64,000 nt of DNA from Dryomyza anilis (taxonomy: Eukaryota; Arthropoda; Insecta; Diptera; Dryomyzidae), in assembly GCA_951804985.1 (NCBI GenBank), contig OX638133.1, positions 25,760,963-25,824,962 on the forward strand, read 5' to 3'. The notes beneath the pieces were generated by a model. That model searched no databases and was not told the DNA's origin. It saw only the letters and a list, made by a program, of their open reading frames with translations. Positions 46,258 to 57,175 of the stretch are shown here, piece by piece. Position numbers and translations under genes: made by a program. The first letter of the stretch is position 1; each line of letters begins with the position of its first letter.

Positions 46258-46542
46258 AAGGGTTTTTCAATAAGAGCGCTACAAAAGTTTTTTCAAGGGT
46301 TTTTCAACAGGGACGCTACAAAAGTAGAGCGACAGGGACAGCAAAGGACGCCATATTTCTTGCCACTCTTTTGACATTTCTCTTCAGTAAGGTTTGCCAT
46401 TTCGTGATGGAAAGATATACGAGCCAATAACGAGTCGAAATTATTAAAATTTACTACCGAAATTCGAATTCTTATAGCGGCAAGAAATGTGGCGTCGTTT
46501 TCTGTCCCTGTCGCTCTACTTTTGTAGCGCCCATGTTGAAAA
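46258..46542. mobile_element. foldback element GGGTTTTTCAACAG, copy 2
   Basis: It has an extra left end (GGGTTTTTCAATAAGAGCGC) and then GGGTTTTTCAACAGGGACGC; the right arm is GTCGCTCTACTTTTGTAGCG followed by CCCATGTTGAAAA. The central loop (46421-46471) is the reverse complement of that in the copy at 32657 while the arms keep their order. Confidence 0.75.
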
Positions 46543-46880
46543 TCGAACATCATACTGAACGAAATATTCAATACAATGAATATGAATCGTCATTTGATGA
46601 ATTTGTTCATAATATTTATGAATATAATATTCAATATGATGAATATTGTTGAACTAATATTTTTTGAATTTTTTAGAAAATAATTCGAAAAACTGTCTGT
46701 TGTTGTAAAGATTTTATTTAAAAAATGACAGAAAAAATATTTTGAGAACAAAATATTTTTGGAAAAAAAAAAATTTCGATAAACTTTTTTCGAAAAAATT
46801 TAAAAAATAAAATTTGTTTAAAAAAAAAAATTCAAGAATTTTTTTTTTTAATATTTTTTTTATAAATATAACTTTTATTA

Positions 46881-48183
46881 AGGACTTCGTCGAATAAAAT
46901 TGTCCGTTACATATCTTCCCATAATGTGCTATTGCAAGATTCAAATTAAAAAAATTTGATCAAAAAAAAAAATTGATTTGAATTAAATGGCAGAAAATAA
47001 TTTGTGTCAGTTTAGTCAATACAAAATTTCTTTAACGCGAAAATGGCAAACGAAGTGGAAGTGCGAGAAAATAAAAATAAAATTTTTCAAAAACAACCTA
47101 GTTGGTCTTTTAAAAAAATTGCCAAGGAGGTAGGGGCTAACCCTAAGACCATTTCTCGCGTTATAAACCGCTTTAAGGTAGACCTGAGTATTGCTCGGAA
47201 GAAAGGCTCTGGTAAAAAAAAGGGCTCACATGATCGTGAAGAGTCGAAGAAGGTTGTGAATATTTTAAAGAAAGATCCAAGCATATCCGGAAGGAAATTG
47301 GCGAGAAAGGCGGATTGCTCAGAATCTTTCGTGCGCAGGACTAAGAAAGAAGTTGGGCTGAAGACGTACAAGGTCCAAAAAGTTCCGGATAGAAATGCCG
47401 TCAAGAATGAAACCGCAAAACAACGAGCTAAAAAGCTGAACCAAGATTTTTTAAAAAAATTCGATTGCTGCATAATGGACGACGAAACTTATGTTTTAGC
47501 GGACTTTCCTCAGCTACCTGGGCAGGAATTTTCTACAGCCGATTCTCGAGAAAATGTCGCTGAAAAATTCAAATAAAAAAAATGACAAAATTCCCAAAGA
47601 AATTCCTTGTTTGACAGGCAATTTGCAGTTGTGGAAAAAGGAGCAGCTCATTCGTGACATCGGGTACAATTAATAGCGAAATATATGTGAAGGAATGCTT
47701 GCAAAAGAGATTGCTTCCATTTTTACGCCAACATGAAGTGTCCACATTTTTTTGGCCTGACCTCGCTTCATGTCACTACAGCAAAACGGCCTTAGAGTGG
47801 ATCCAACAAAATGCAGTGATTTTGGTGCCTAGAGAAGCCAATACACCAAACTGTCCAGACCTCAGGCCGATTGAGAGATACTGGGCTTTAGTAAAAAGGG
47901 AGATGAAGACAACAAAAAAAGTGGCCAAAGACCTTCCAGACTTTAAAAGAAAGTGGTCTTCAGCAGCTGTGAGGTTGTTGGACACTACCATTACAACATT
48001 AATGGAAGGGGTTTCGGAAAAATTAAAACTTTTTATTAAAAAATATTAATTTCTGGTTTTTTATATTTTTTTAAAATCTAAAAATAATTTGCAAAATAAA
48101 ATATTTTATTCTATAAAAATTCGATTACTAGATTTCTAGATTTTTTCATTTCTGTAGCGGACAATTTGATTCGAAGCAGTCCT
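46881..48183 (+). mobile_element. Tc1/mariner element, 1303 bp, TA target duplication
   Basis: The terminal repeats, AGGACTTCGTCGAATAAAAT... at the left and AGGACTGCTTCGAATCAAAT... (read inward) at the right, pair over about 32 bp with AATTGTCCG in both. TA lies on each side (46879-46880 and 48184-48185). A paralogous empty site at 32582 shows the pre-insertion sequence. The length and TA duplication are standard for this superfamily. Confidence 0.92.
47043..48049 (+). pseudogene. broken DD37E-type Tc1/mariner transposase
   Basis: The first frame (47043-47576, 177 residues) has a paired helix-turn-helix region: S-F-K-K-I-A-K-E-V-G-A-N-P-K-T-I-S-R-V at about residues 22-40 and G-R-K-L-A-R-K-A-D-C-S-E-S-F-V-R-R at 83-99. 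The first catalytic Asp is in C-C-I-M-D-D-E-T-Y (about 146). It ends at a stop, and the rest continues in another frame (47654-48049) with the second Asp in F-F-W-P-D-L-A-S-C-H-Y and the final acid in N-C-P-D-L-R-P-I-E-R-Y-W. Thirty-seven residues separate the second Asp from that Glu, hence DD37E. At least one frameshift and stop lie in 47570-47660, so it should make no active enzyme. Confidence 0.9.
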
Positions 48184-48215
48184 TAATAAAAAGTTTTAAT
48201 TATAAATAAATATCC

Positions 48216-49552
48216 TCCTCCTCTGGTATAATTTAAATATACAATTTTGTTTAATCATGATTTCTAAATCGAATACTCTTGATTCGAAAACACGAAATGT
48301 AATAAATTTTGATCAACGAAATAGTGCTATATGTTTTAAAATACACAAAGTAACTTTCACAGAATACATTAAATCCTACAACATATTTGATTCACAAATT
48401 AATACTATGGGGTTAACTGGGAACTAATCCGTTTTTTTTTTTGGTACTACACAATAGCTTAACCTTAATCCAACAAACAGCTAAATATTCAAATCAATTT
48501 ACGGCATCAATCATATTGTAAGTGTTTCTATTATTTTTTTTGGTTTGTACCAACTACGAATTCAATTTAAAACATTCCACAAATGCGTCGTTTTGCATTT
48601 CTTGTGGGTTACATAGACCGCAAATCAAATGCATGAACCACATTTTGACAGGTGTGTCAGGTAAAAGTGCGCTAGCGAAATTTCCAACTAATTATTGTTC
48701 GGTCGTTCGTTCGTTCGGTCACTGGTAGAAAGAAGTGAAAGGGCAAATGTTTTGAACGCATTTATTTAAATGTTTTTCGCTATCAATCTCTAAATTGAAT
48801 TGATTTTGGCAACTAAAAATAAATAAAATACAAAAAAAGAAAAGAAAAAAAAAAACAGATATAACTTTATATAAACTGTGAGAAATTTCGGAAGTTTTTT
48901 TTTTTGAATCTATCAAATAAATGGTAGACCACAAAAAACATACAATATTTTGTAAATGACATTGATTTCTGGTTAATTGAATTTGAACACTATGGAGCAT
49001 ATATTATGAGGCGTGTTTTTGAATGGATCGATGTGGTCTGACGTACGAGTCAATCCAATCTAAGGCATTTCAAGCTGTTAATTGTTTTTCTTTCACAAAA
49101 ATTGCTGTAGATTTTGTACTTTTTCTTTTTTTTGTATTCACGTTTTATTGGTGAGTCATTTAAGTAATGATTTCATAAGAAATGTTTGTCATAATTTCTA
49201 TGGACACATTTAAAATAAGAGCACTTGAAATTGCATCATTTGTGGGAATGAAAATTCCTAGATTCAATTTTTGGCAGACTCGAGGCAGTTAAGAAACATT
49301 TGTTTGAAGAATTTTAAGTAGACAAATTCATAGTTTGTAACCTATGCTGCAAAATATGTCGATAATCTGCCTTTAAACTTCCACAAATTTTAATAACACT
49401 ACTCAACAAAACGAGAACAAATTTTTGCCATGGACTTCCAATACATCAATTCTACATAATTCGCGGTTGCTAATTTTGAAATTTAAGAAAATTCGATATC
49501 GATATTTTGGCCCTTTTCAGCCTCTTTTTTATTATTAAAACCAGTTGGGAAG
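48216..49552. other. no gene established; one dispersed repeat copy
   Basis: 49255-49400 carries GAAGAATTTTAAGTAGACAA and AAAATATGTCGATAATCTGC, a copy of the dispersed repeat better seen at 51.3-51.8 kb. 48640-48725 has GTTCGTTCGTTCGG. The rest is AT-rich. Confidence 0.4.
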
Positions 49553-50230
49553 GTTAGATCACATGGGAAATTTTAAAGTAGGTGTTATTATGATAGTTAG
49601 GATTATCAAAATTATAGTCGGTCTAAGCCGACTATAAATACCCTACACATATATGTGGTTACCATTAAAAGTGGTATATAGGTCACCAGGATATACAAAT
49701 CCCGAAAATAACTACAAACTTTCAATCGCTGAAGTATTTCCATTCATTTGATACCCATATTTACAAATGGGTAGGTGTACCGAATTTTGATTTTTTTTTT
49801 GAACCACAAGTCGTTTCGCCGGAAACCATTATTTTCATGTATTTGAGCATGAGTCAATATATATTTTACCAAAAAAAGTTTACCTAAGCACGTATACAGT
49901 AAAATTGATCTGTAGATATACATTTTATATGAGGTATTTGAACATAAGTGGTCGGTTCTCAGGTCACAATAGACCGATCATGTCAATTTTCTTGTTCAGA
50001 CAGCTTAGATATATAAGTAATCTAAATTTTCATTGCTCTAGCTCTTCTAGTTTTTCTGTAATCGTGATTTCAACAGACAGACGGACATCGCTAAATCGAC
50101 TCAGGAGATCATGCTGATCAAGAATATATATACTTTTTTATACCGGAGATGCTTCCTTCTGGGTGTTACAAACGGCGTACCAAACTGAATAAACTTTCAC
50201 TCTTTCACTTTCACTCTTAATGTAGGGTAT
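49553..50230. mobile_element. dispersed fly repeat, copy A (GATCAAGAATATATATACT)
   Basis: GTTGGGAAGGTTAGATCACA, then GTCGGTCTAAGCCGACTATA and ATACCCTACACAT at the left; CAGACGGACATCGCTAAATC, TGATCAAGAATATATATACT and TGTAGGGTATAAAAA at the right. ATACCCTACA and TGTAGGGTAT are inverted near the ends. Very similar text is scattered through Drosophila genomes (from general knowledge). It is noncoding. Confidence 0.65.
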
Positions 50231-50577
50231 AAAAATACAGTTCCTTACACAAATAAATTTCCAAAAATATGTTAACGAAATTTTTCTTTTAACTGTCAAG
50301 ACTAATAACAATATACCGACAAATACTATTATTCCGATAGGTTTTTAAGATTTTTTAATCTAAACTCGAAAAATATTGATTTATTTTATTCTATTTATGG
50401 ACCATTTTTTTAGCATATTGCATCTAATGCTAAATAAGAAAATCATGTATGATTATGTAGTATATAGTTTAAGCTAACGTTAAACATTTCTAACTTTTTT
50501 GTATCGGTTTTTATTTTTAAAATATGCTCTATCATCAACACAGTTTCCGTCAAAAACTGTTTAATTATTTTTACATA
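50231..50577. other. AT-rich stretch, no gene seen
   Basis: Nothing is recognisable. Confidence 0.5.
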
Positions 50578-50868
50578 CACACAGAAAAATTTTCTTTTTG
50601 CATTAAGTTGGAAGAATGAAAAAGTTAGCATTACCAACTAACTTCATTCGGTTCAATAGAATGGTTTACAAATTTGCTATCGGAATTGCCTTATTAGGCT
50701 ATACGGTTCTAAATCTGTACTAAATTGTTTTAAAACAATTCGAAATTGGTTTGCAGTACAAACTACAACTCTTTGCATTTTAACAATAACAACCGAATAA
50801 GCGGTTGAGAGAACCGAATACGTTGGTACGCCAAAGAGGTTGACGCAACAAAACTGTATTCTGTGTGT
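50578..50868 (-). mobile_element. ~300-bp CACACAGAA element, reverse copy
   Basis: It starts CACACAGAAAAATTTTC and ends AAACTGTATTCTGTGTG; TTACCAACTAACTTCATTCG and AATAAGCGGTTGAGAGAACC are family words. Confidence 0.8.
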
Positions 50869-51793
50869 ACAAATTACTGAAAAATATCCGTTTTTACCCG
50901 AATTTTTCTCAAAAACGCTACGTAATAGGAACAAATTGAGTTTGCAATAAGAATAAGCATACTTTAAATATTATGTAATGATATTTTCAGATTACGGGCA
51001 TTAGTATTTTTTTTTGTTGTGTAAATTGATTATATTAATGAGTTTTAAAATTAAGTTCTCAGGGCATATTTTAAAAGGTGGATCAATTAGAAAAAAAAAA
51101 GTAATTCTTAAATGATAAAAATTCTAAAAATTATAAATTTTCCGAACTTATATTCAATTATCTTAAAAACGTATTAAAACTAATTAGTATATTAAAATTA
51201 GTCTAGAGAATTGAAAGAAAAATTGCGTTTACATTTTTTGGTTTTGGTAACAGTTTTCCACAGAATTCTTTTTTTATTCTAAGTAGTGGGTAAGATTTAT
51301 AATCTACCAATTATCTGTGTGTTTTCCAGAATAACAGGTTCAAGACTGTTTAGAAATACATTTTCGAAAGATTTTAAGCAGACAAAGATGGAGTTTGTAT
51401 CAATTATAGTCTGTTTTCTGCACGTTCCCAAAATATTCCGGGAATTTACCTTTCATATTCCATAAAATTTGATAATCTGCTATACTTTTCCATTCGATTT
51501 ATTCATTTATCTGTGTGTTGTGTGTCTTTCCATTAATCTGTGTGTTTGTGGGAAATATTCTTGAAAAATACCAGACATATTTTTTCCGATAAATAATACT
51601 TTTGAGCGCTCAGGCCAGTTTAGACACATTTCTTCGAAGGATTTAAAACAGACAAATACGGAGTTTATATTAAATGCAGCCTATTGTCTGGCTCTCCCCA
51701 AAATATGTCAATATACTGCTTTTAATACATATACCACAAAATTTAATAATCTGCCATACGCTTCTCACAAACTTACATTTTTCTGTGTGTTTC
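50869..51793. repeat. dispersed repeat in two diverged units
   Basis: ATTTTAAGCAGACAAAGATGG (about 51371) and ATTTAAAACAGACAAATACGG (about 51641) head two units, each continuing with TCTGCACGTTCCCAAAATAT / CTGGCTCTCCCCAAAATATG and ending near ATCTGTGTGTTT. Single copies occur at about 49290, 53220 and, weaker, 37930. The first 370 bases of this stretch are AT-rich with no feature. Confidence 0.55.
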
Positions 51794-52660
51794 TTTTTTT
51801 TTTTTTTACAAATTAACCAACGCTCAGGGGATGCCCTCTATTCGTGCAATGCACAGTGTTGATTGAAAGAAAGGATTATAGGTTAAAGGGAGGAGGAAAG
51901 ATGGAGTAGTCTCGGTGGATGTTTGCTTTAAATTTCCCAATATTAAAAATGTCGGGGAAAACAGAGGCAGGGAGATTGTTCCACAAACGTATCGTGCGAC
52001 TGAATAACGAATTATCTCTGTAATGCGTGGTTCTGTTGAGAACCGAGTGAACTGCGAAGGGGTGGGCTTGGTTCGAAGTCCGAGTAGAACGAGAGAATAC
52101 ACGACCTGGTGGAATCAGGCCATGTATTTCCCTCGAACACTTACCATTGTAATACCTATAAAACAGGCTTACACACCCTACGGTCCTTCGGTGCACAAGA
52201 GAACCAATAGAGGATGAAATATTTTCATCCCCTATTAAATATATTGTTGGATTCGATTCAGGAACTCCAAAGAAGATTTTGAAGCCCCTGCCCATATGTG
52301 CGAATTGTATTCCATCTTAGGCCGAATATAGGTGGTGTAGACAATGCGCAAGTCAGCGGGAGTGAAGTATGTCTTACACCGTTTCAAAAAACCGAGGCAC
52401 TTGGCCACTTCTTTCGACACATCAAATATGTGATCATTCCAACGGAGGTCACATTGAATTGATATACCCAGAACGTCAAGACCAGCTGACTGCGCAATAT
52501 CCACAATATCCATTCTTTTGTGAGATACCAGACAAAATTGGGTCTTGCTAGGTCTTGATGGAATGTTGTTCTGAGAAAACACCATCCATCGCAACTCGTA
52601 TTGAACGACCCTGGAGAAAACTCGATATCCATCGAGTAAAAGAATTACCGACACCATATG
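51794..52660 (-). pseudogene. 5'-truncated LINE, copy B, with frameshift
   Basis: The minus strand carries the end of a Jockey/CR1-type reverse transcriptase: K-T-Q-F-C-L-V-S-H-K-R, then L-G-I-S-I-Q-C-D-L-R-W-N-D-H-I, K-C-L-G-F-L-K-R-C-K and Y-I-R-P-K-M-E-Y-N-S-H-I-W-A-G-A. It shifts frame near 52240 into L-I-G-D-E-N and H-R-R-T-V-G-C, ending L-W-N-N-L-P-A-S-V-F-P-D-I-F. The 3' untranslated tract and A tail (51794-51806) equal those of copy A at 31171. The catalytic YxDD region is missing, so it is inactive. Confidence 0.85.
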
Positions 52661-52739
52661 CAATAAGTTTTGATACCAGGGCACATTTTTGTGGCAAATG
52701 TGTACCATTTATGTTACCTCTAACACCAGTGTTGCAAAG

Positions 52740-52920
52740 TAGTTTTTTTTATAGTTCTAAAGCGGTGGCTAAGAACATGTATGGAACATGTGCTGTGATA
52801 TATAAGTCATACATTCTGATAATGCCACATATATTTAGTTCCAAAGCGGTTGCTAAGAACATGTTTGGGACAATGCAATAATATGTCTCAATGCTGTGAT
52901 ATATAAGTCATAGATTCCGA
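52740..52920. repeat. short tandem duplication
   Basis: AGTTCTAAAGCGGTGGCTAA (52753) and AGTTCCAAAGCGGTTGCTAA (52837), each followed within about 40 bp by TGCTGTGATATATAAGTCAT. Confidence 0.8.
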
Positions 52921-54559
52921 AAGACTTAAACTATTAAGCCATAGCATATTTTTTACATTATGTGCAGTTTTATTACATGACAAACATTCACGTTAATGAC
53001 ACTGCGTAGGAACTTTATTTATTTATGTTTTTAATCCACACAAGTTCCACATTTAAAATTACAGTTCAAGTTCCAAACAGGTGAACCGACACTTTAATGG
53101 CAATTTGGTGGCAAATAAGTATTTTTCTCATGATTTGGAACAAATACTTTGTAATTGTGTGGCAATTGTGGTTACTTGCGATTTTGTCTCGGGCCGATAA
53201 CATTTTTGGAGAATTCGAAGCAGTTTGAAAGCACTTTAAGGATTATAAGCAGACAAATATGGAGTTAGGAAATATGATCCCATATATTATAAAAAAAACA
53301 GACAATTGTCTCAGATTACAATGACTAGTTACCGTCCATGGTCCTTAAATAATTTATTTTTGGATAGTCATTATCATCTATTTTCACAATATTTAGTTAG
53401 GCTTCAGCCTTCATATTAACTGATAGTTTGGTTATAGAGAATCGATTAAATTTTTAGTTCTAATCAAACTCCTAAAAGTATTAAACAGATAAATTAAAAA
53501 ACGATATTAGTTCCATTAAAATAATTTGATATATGTCTCTATGGGGCATATTCCAACTTTCGATCGAATTCCGTTGGAATGTCATACAAAAATTGTAAAC
53601 AAACGGTTTTGAATTCGATGTCACAATACAAAGAATTGTCTTCCAAACAAATTCAAATCGTTCAAATGCAATCAAAGGGATTAAAAATGCATTTAGTTCG
53701 TATTTATATCCGTTTGCATGTTCTGTCAAAACCATTTAGTCTGATTATGCAAAAAATGTCTGAATAATAAAAATAAATATGTATTATGCCAGCCGCCAAT
53801 TAAAGGAGAAGAAAAAATATGCTAACCACAAATGTAATTTTCTTGAAATTGTTATTTAATTGTTTGCCAATACATGTTGGCATTTTGCATGAGAAAATTT
53901 ATTTCTTTAACATACGTACTTCATGAGAATCGAACTGAAAGTACCAATAAGTGGTCTACAAATAAAGCATTTTCCTCAGCAATAAATCTACAATTGCAAC
54001 AGCAGCAGCAGTACTGGCAACATATGAAATATTTTATTCAATTTTGCATAAATAAATCAATGTATTTATTTGTTTTATTGGTCGAGAGTCAATGAATTAA
54101 TTATGCAGTCAGAGATACCACCGCTGCGCTTTATGGTGCATGTTTGCCGCCATCATAAAATAATTCGAGGACAGATTTAATATATTTATAAATGATTTTT
54201 ATAACTACTATTAATGTCGGTAATTTTTAAAATATGCAAAGAGACATATTTAATTGCCTAATATTTACATATTTGCATTAAATAATAATGATAACATAAA
54301 GGAGACATTTTTGTAAACATCTTTATGCAGAGAACGATGGTACTGTTTGTTAGAAACATATTAAAAAGAAATATGTTTTTATAATTGTGACAAATTATAA
54401 TTGAGACAGGAGTGATAAAAAATATTTGGTAGTATAAATGGATAATCATAAATACGTCCATCTCTCAAATTTAAGTCTTTCTGTAATTTTTGATTATTAA
54501 TATGATTGATACAAGCGCGCAAATGGTAATTACATGATTATTGGAGTTATTTTTATGCT
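52921..54559. other. mostly single-copy-looking DNA, no gene established
   Basis: 53205-53270 is a copy of the dispersed AAGCAGACAAATATGGAGTT repeat. 53470-54180 is non-repetitive with balanced composition (CAACAGCAGCAGCAGTACTG, CCGCTGCGCTTTATGGTGC). Short overlapping frames on both strands lack motifs. Confidence 0.35.
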
Positions 54560-57175
54560 ACTCTAAATTTAATTTTAAGAATATTTGAATTTTACAATTT
54601 AAAATTAATTATAAAACTTGAAATTCAATTTTGAATTCTACTAAAATTATAATTTTTAATTTAAATTCAATAATTAAATTAAAATAAAATTTGGAACTTT
54701 AAATTCAATTTAAAATGCAATTTTAAATAGAAAAATTAAATTTTAAATTTAAATCAAAAATTAAATTCAATTCTGAAGAAAAAAATTCAATACTACTCAA
54801 TTTGGAATCAAAAAATAAATTTTGAACTAAAATTTTAATTATACAATATAATTAAAATGTTTAACTAAAACTAAAAAAAATAAATTTTATTTGTTTACTA
54901 CAATTTTATTTTTGAATTAAATTTCAATTTTGTTAAAAAAAAATCATTTTGATAATTTAATTATGAACTAAGCCCAGACAAAATTTTAAGCAGGAAAATG
55001 GTTCGAAACACGCAGGTAGGCAAACATTCTACCTATACGTATTGAAATCACATTTTATATGTAGCTTTGAGGTAGGCATAGGTGGGAATGTAGACAAAAG
55101 CATCTAGTTCCCTGCTATAACATGAAAATAAAATTGGTAGGGAAATGGCAGGCATAGATAGGGTTGGTAGCCAAACAAGTGTAAGTAAAATGGTAGGCTC
55201 AGGCAAGGTATGGTGGGCAATAATATGGAAGCAAAATGGTAGGGCAAGATAGGGAAAGGTAGGGATCATAAACATATGATTTAGATCATGGGTGACCATC
55301 CATCCCGCCCTCAACCAAAACTTCTTGTTGTACAACAATACCGACAAATTTAGTTTGTTGTATTTTCGCAAAAATCAATCCCTTCGATGATGTGTTGTTG
55401 GTTACGCACATTGTTATTGTGTCGCCTTGTTATTGTTATCGAAGTAAGCAATAACAAAACACGTTTTGTACAACAAAAAGATTATGTTGTGGGCGAAAAT
55501 GGCAAAAAGAGCCAGTAGCCGGTCACCTCCTGACGTATATCAGCATAAATCGCATTGTTCACAATTGGCTTAACAAACCGACGGAATGAACACCGATTAA
55601 ATATTAAAAAAAAACGCATAAAAGACGCGGCGTGCAATATTAATTTGTAGCGTAACAAATAATTGCCAAAAAATTTTAATACTGAAAATTATTGAAGGCA
55701 AATTTGATATTGTAAACATCATTTTCCATTGACAACTTGTTGATCAAGCTTTTAAAATTTCAAAACTGAAAAATGTAAACAAAATTTTCTGTCGACAACT
55801 TGTTGATCAAACTTTTAAAATTTCATATAGAAATTCCTGCTACTCGCAGGCTACCTTTCCTTTCAGTTTCCTACCACGATGAAGCTTTTTAAAATTTCAA
55901 AACAGAAATTCCTATACAATGTATTTACCTGCTACTCGCAGGCTACCTTTCCCTCTTCCATGTTCTAGCTATAAAGATACCTTTCAAAACTTCAAAACAA
56001 AAACTTACAGAAAGATGCGTTTGCCTGCAAGGTGTAGGCTTGAACATACCAGTTTCCTGCGTAAAAGCTGATATAGAAAGCCTGCCTGTTTTCATAAATT
56101 CAAAATGCCTGCTATGAAATGTGTATTTCCTACCATATTCCTGTGAGTTTTCCACAAAACTTCTACTATAATACAAGTTTCCTTGCATATTTTTGTCTGG
56201 GGAAAAATTCAATATTGAATTCAAAATTCAATTTTGAACTGAAAATTCAATTTTGAATCGAAAATTCGTTTTTGAATTCTAAATTAAATTTTGAATCAAA
56301 AATTCAAATTTGATCCGAAAATTTAATTTTGAATCAAAAATTCCATTCTGAAGTAAAAATTTATTCTAAATTAAATATTGAATAAAAATTTAATTTTGAG
56401 ATAAAAAATTCAATTTTGAATTAAAAATTTATGTTTTGTACAGAAAATTCATTTTTGAACCAAAAATTCAATTTTGAAAACTAAATTAAATTTTGAATTA
56501 AAAATTCAATTTTGAATTTAAAATTCAATTTTCAATTAAAAATTCAATTTTGAATTAAAAATTCAATTTTGAACCGAAAATTCAATTTTGAACCACAAAT
56601 TCAATTTTGAACTAAAGATTCAATTAAAAACTAAATTTTGAAATTAAAATTCAATTTTGAACTAAAAATTCAATTTTGAATTAAAAATTTTATTTTGTAC
56701 AGAAAATTCAATTTTGAAATCTAAATTAAATTTTGATTTAAAAAAAAAAATTTGAACTAAAAATTTAATTTTTATGCAAAAATTGAATTTTAAAGCAGAA
56801 ATTTAATTTTTAACTAAAAATTCCATTTTGAAACAAAAATTTTATTTTGAATCAAAAAATCAATTTTGGTCTAAAAATTTAATTTTGAATGAAAAAGTCA
56901 ATTGTGAGCCAAAAATTAAATTTTGAACTCATAATTTCATTTTTAAATAAAAATTCAGTTTTGGTATAAAAATTCAATTTTAATGGAAAAATTCCATTTT
57001 GAAGCAGGAATTCAATTTTGAACTAGAAATTCCATTTTGAACTAACTTCCATTTTGATATAAAAATTCTACTTTGAACCGAAAATTCAATTAAGATCCAA
57101 ACAAAATCAATTTAGAACCAAAATTTAAATTTAGAACACAAAATTCAATTATGAACTCAACTTTCAATTATTCAC
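54560..57175. repeat. AATTCAATTTTGAAC-type array, split by an insertion
   Basis: Units of about 17 bp, AAAATTCAATTTTGAACTA, run from 54560 to 54970 and again from 56206 to 57175. The unit is nearly palindromic (AATTCAATTTTGAATT), so single strands could fold on themselves. Divergence between units is high at both ends and lowest near 56500-56640. Confidence 0.95.
54972..56202. mobile_element. 1.23-kb element with CCCAGACAAAA ends inside the array
   Basis: It starts GCCCAGACAAAATTTTAAGC and ends, read in reverse, CCCCAGACAAAAATATGCAA. The left interior repeats GGTAGGCA / AAATGGTAGG words; the right interior repeats CTACTCGCAGGCTACCTTTC (twice) and CCTGC words. Outside it the AATTCAATTTTGAA array resumes at once. 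There is no coding capacity. Confidence 0.7.

Larger units (their letters stand above)
46109..48215. mobile_element. ATCAATATGATGAA element, copy 3, with two nested insertions
   Basis: It starts CACAGAAAAAAGTATTCATC and matches copies 1 and 2 (CTAGATTCATCATATTGATA, ATGACATATTGATGAATTCA). A foldback element interrupts it at 46258, and a mariner element at 46881 has split ATTA|TA at the palindromic TTTTATTAATAAAA centre. Host sequence resumes at 48184 (TAATAAAAAGTTTTAATTAT) and is lost by about 48215, so the right end is missing. Confidence 0.75.
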
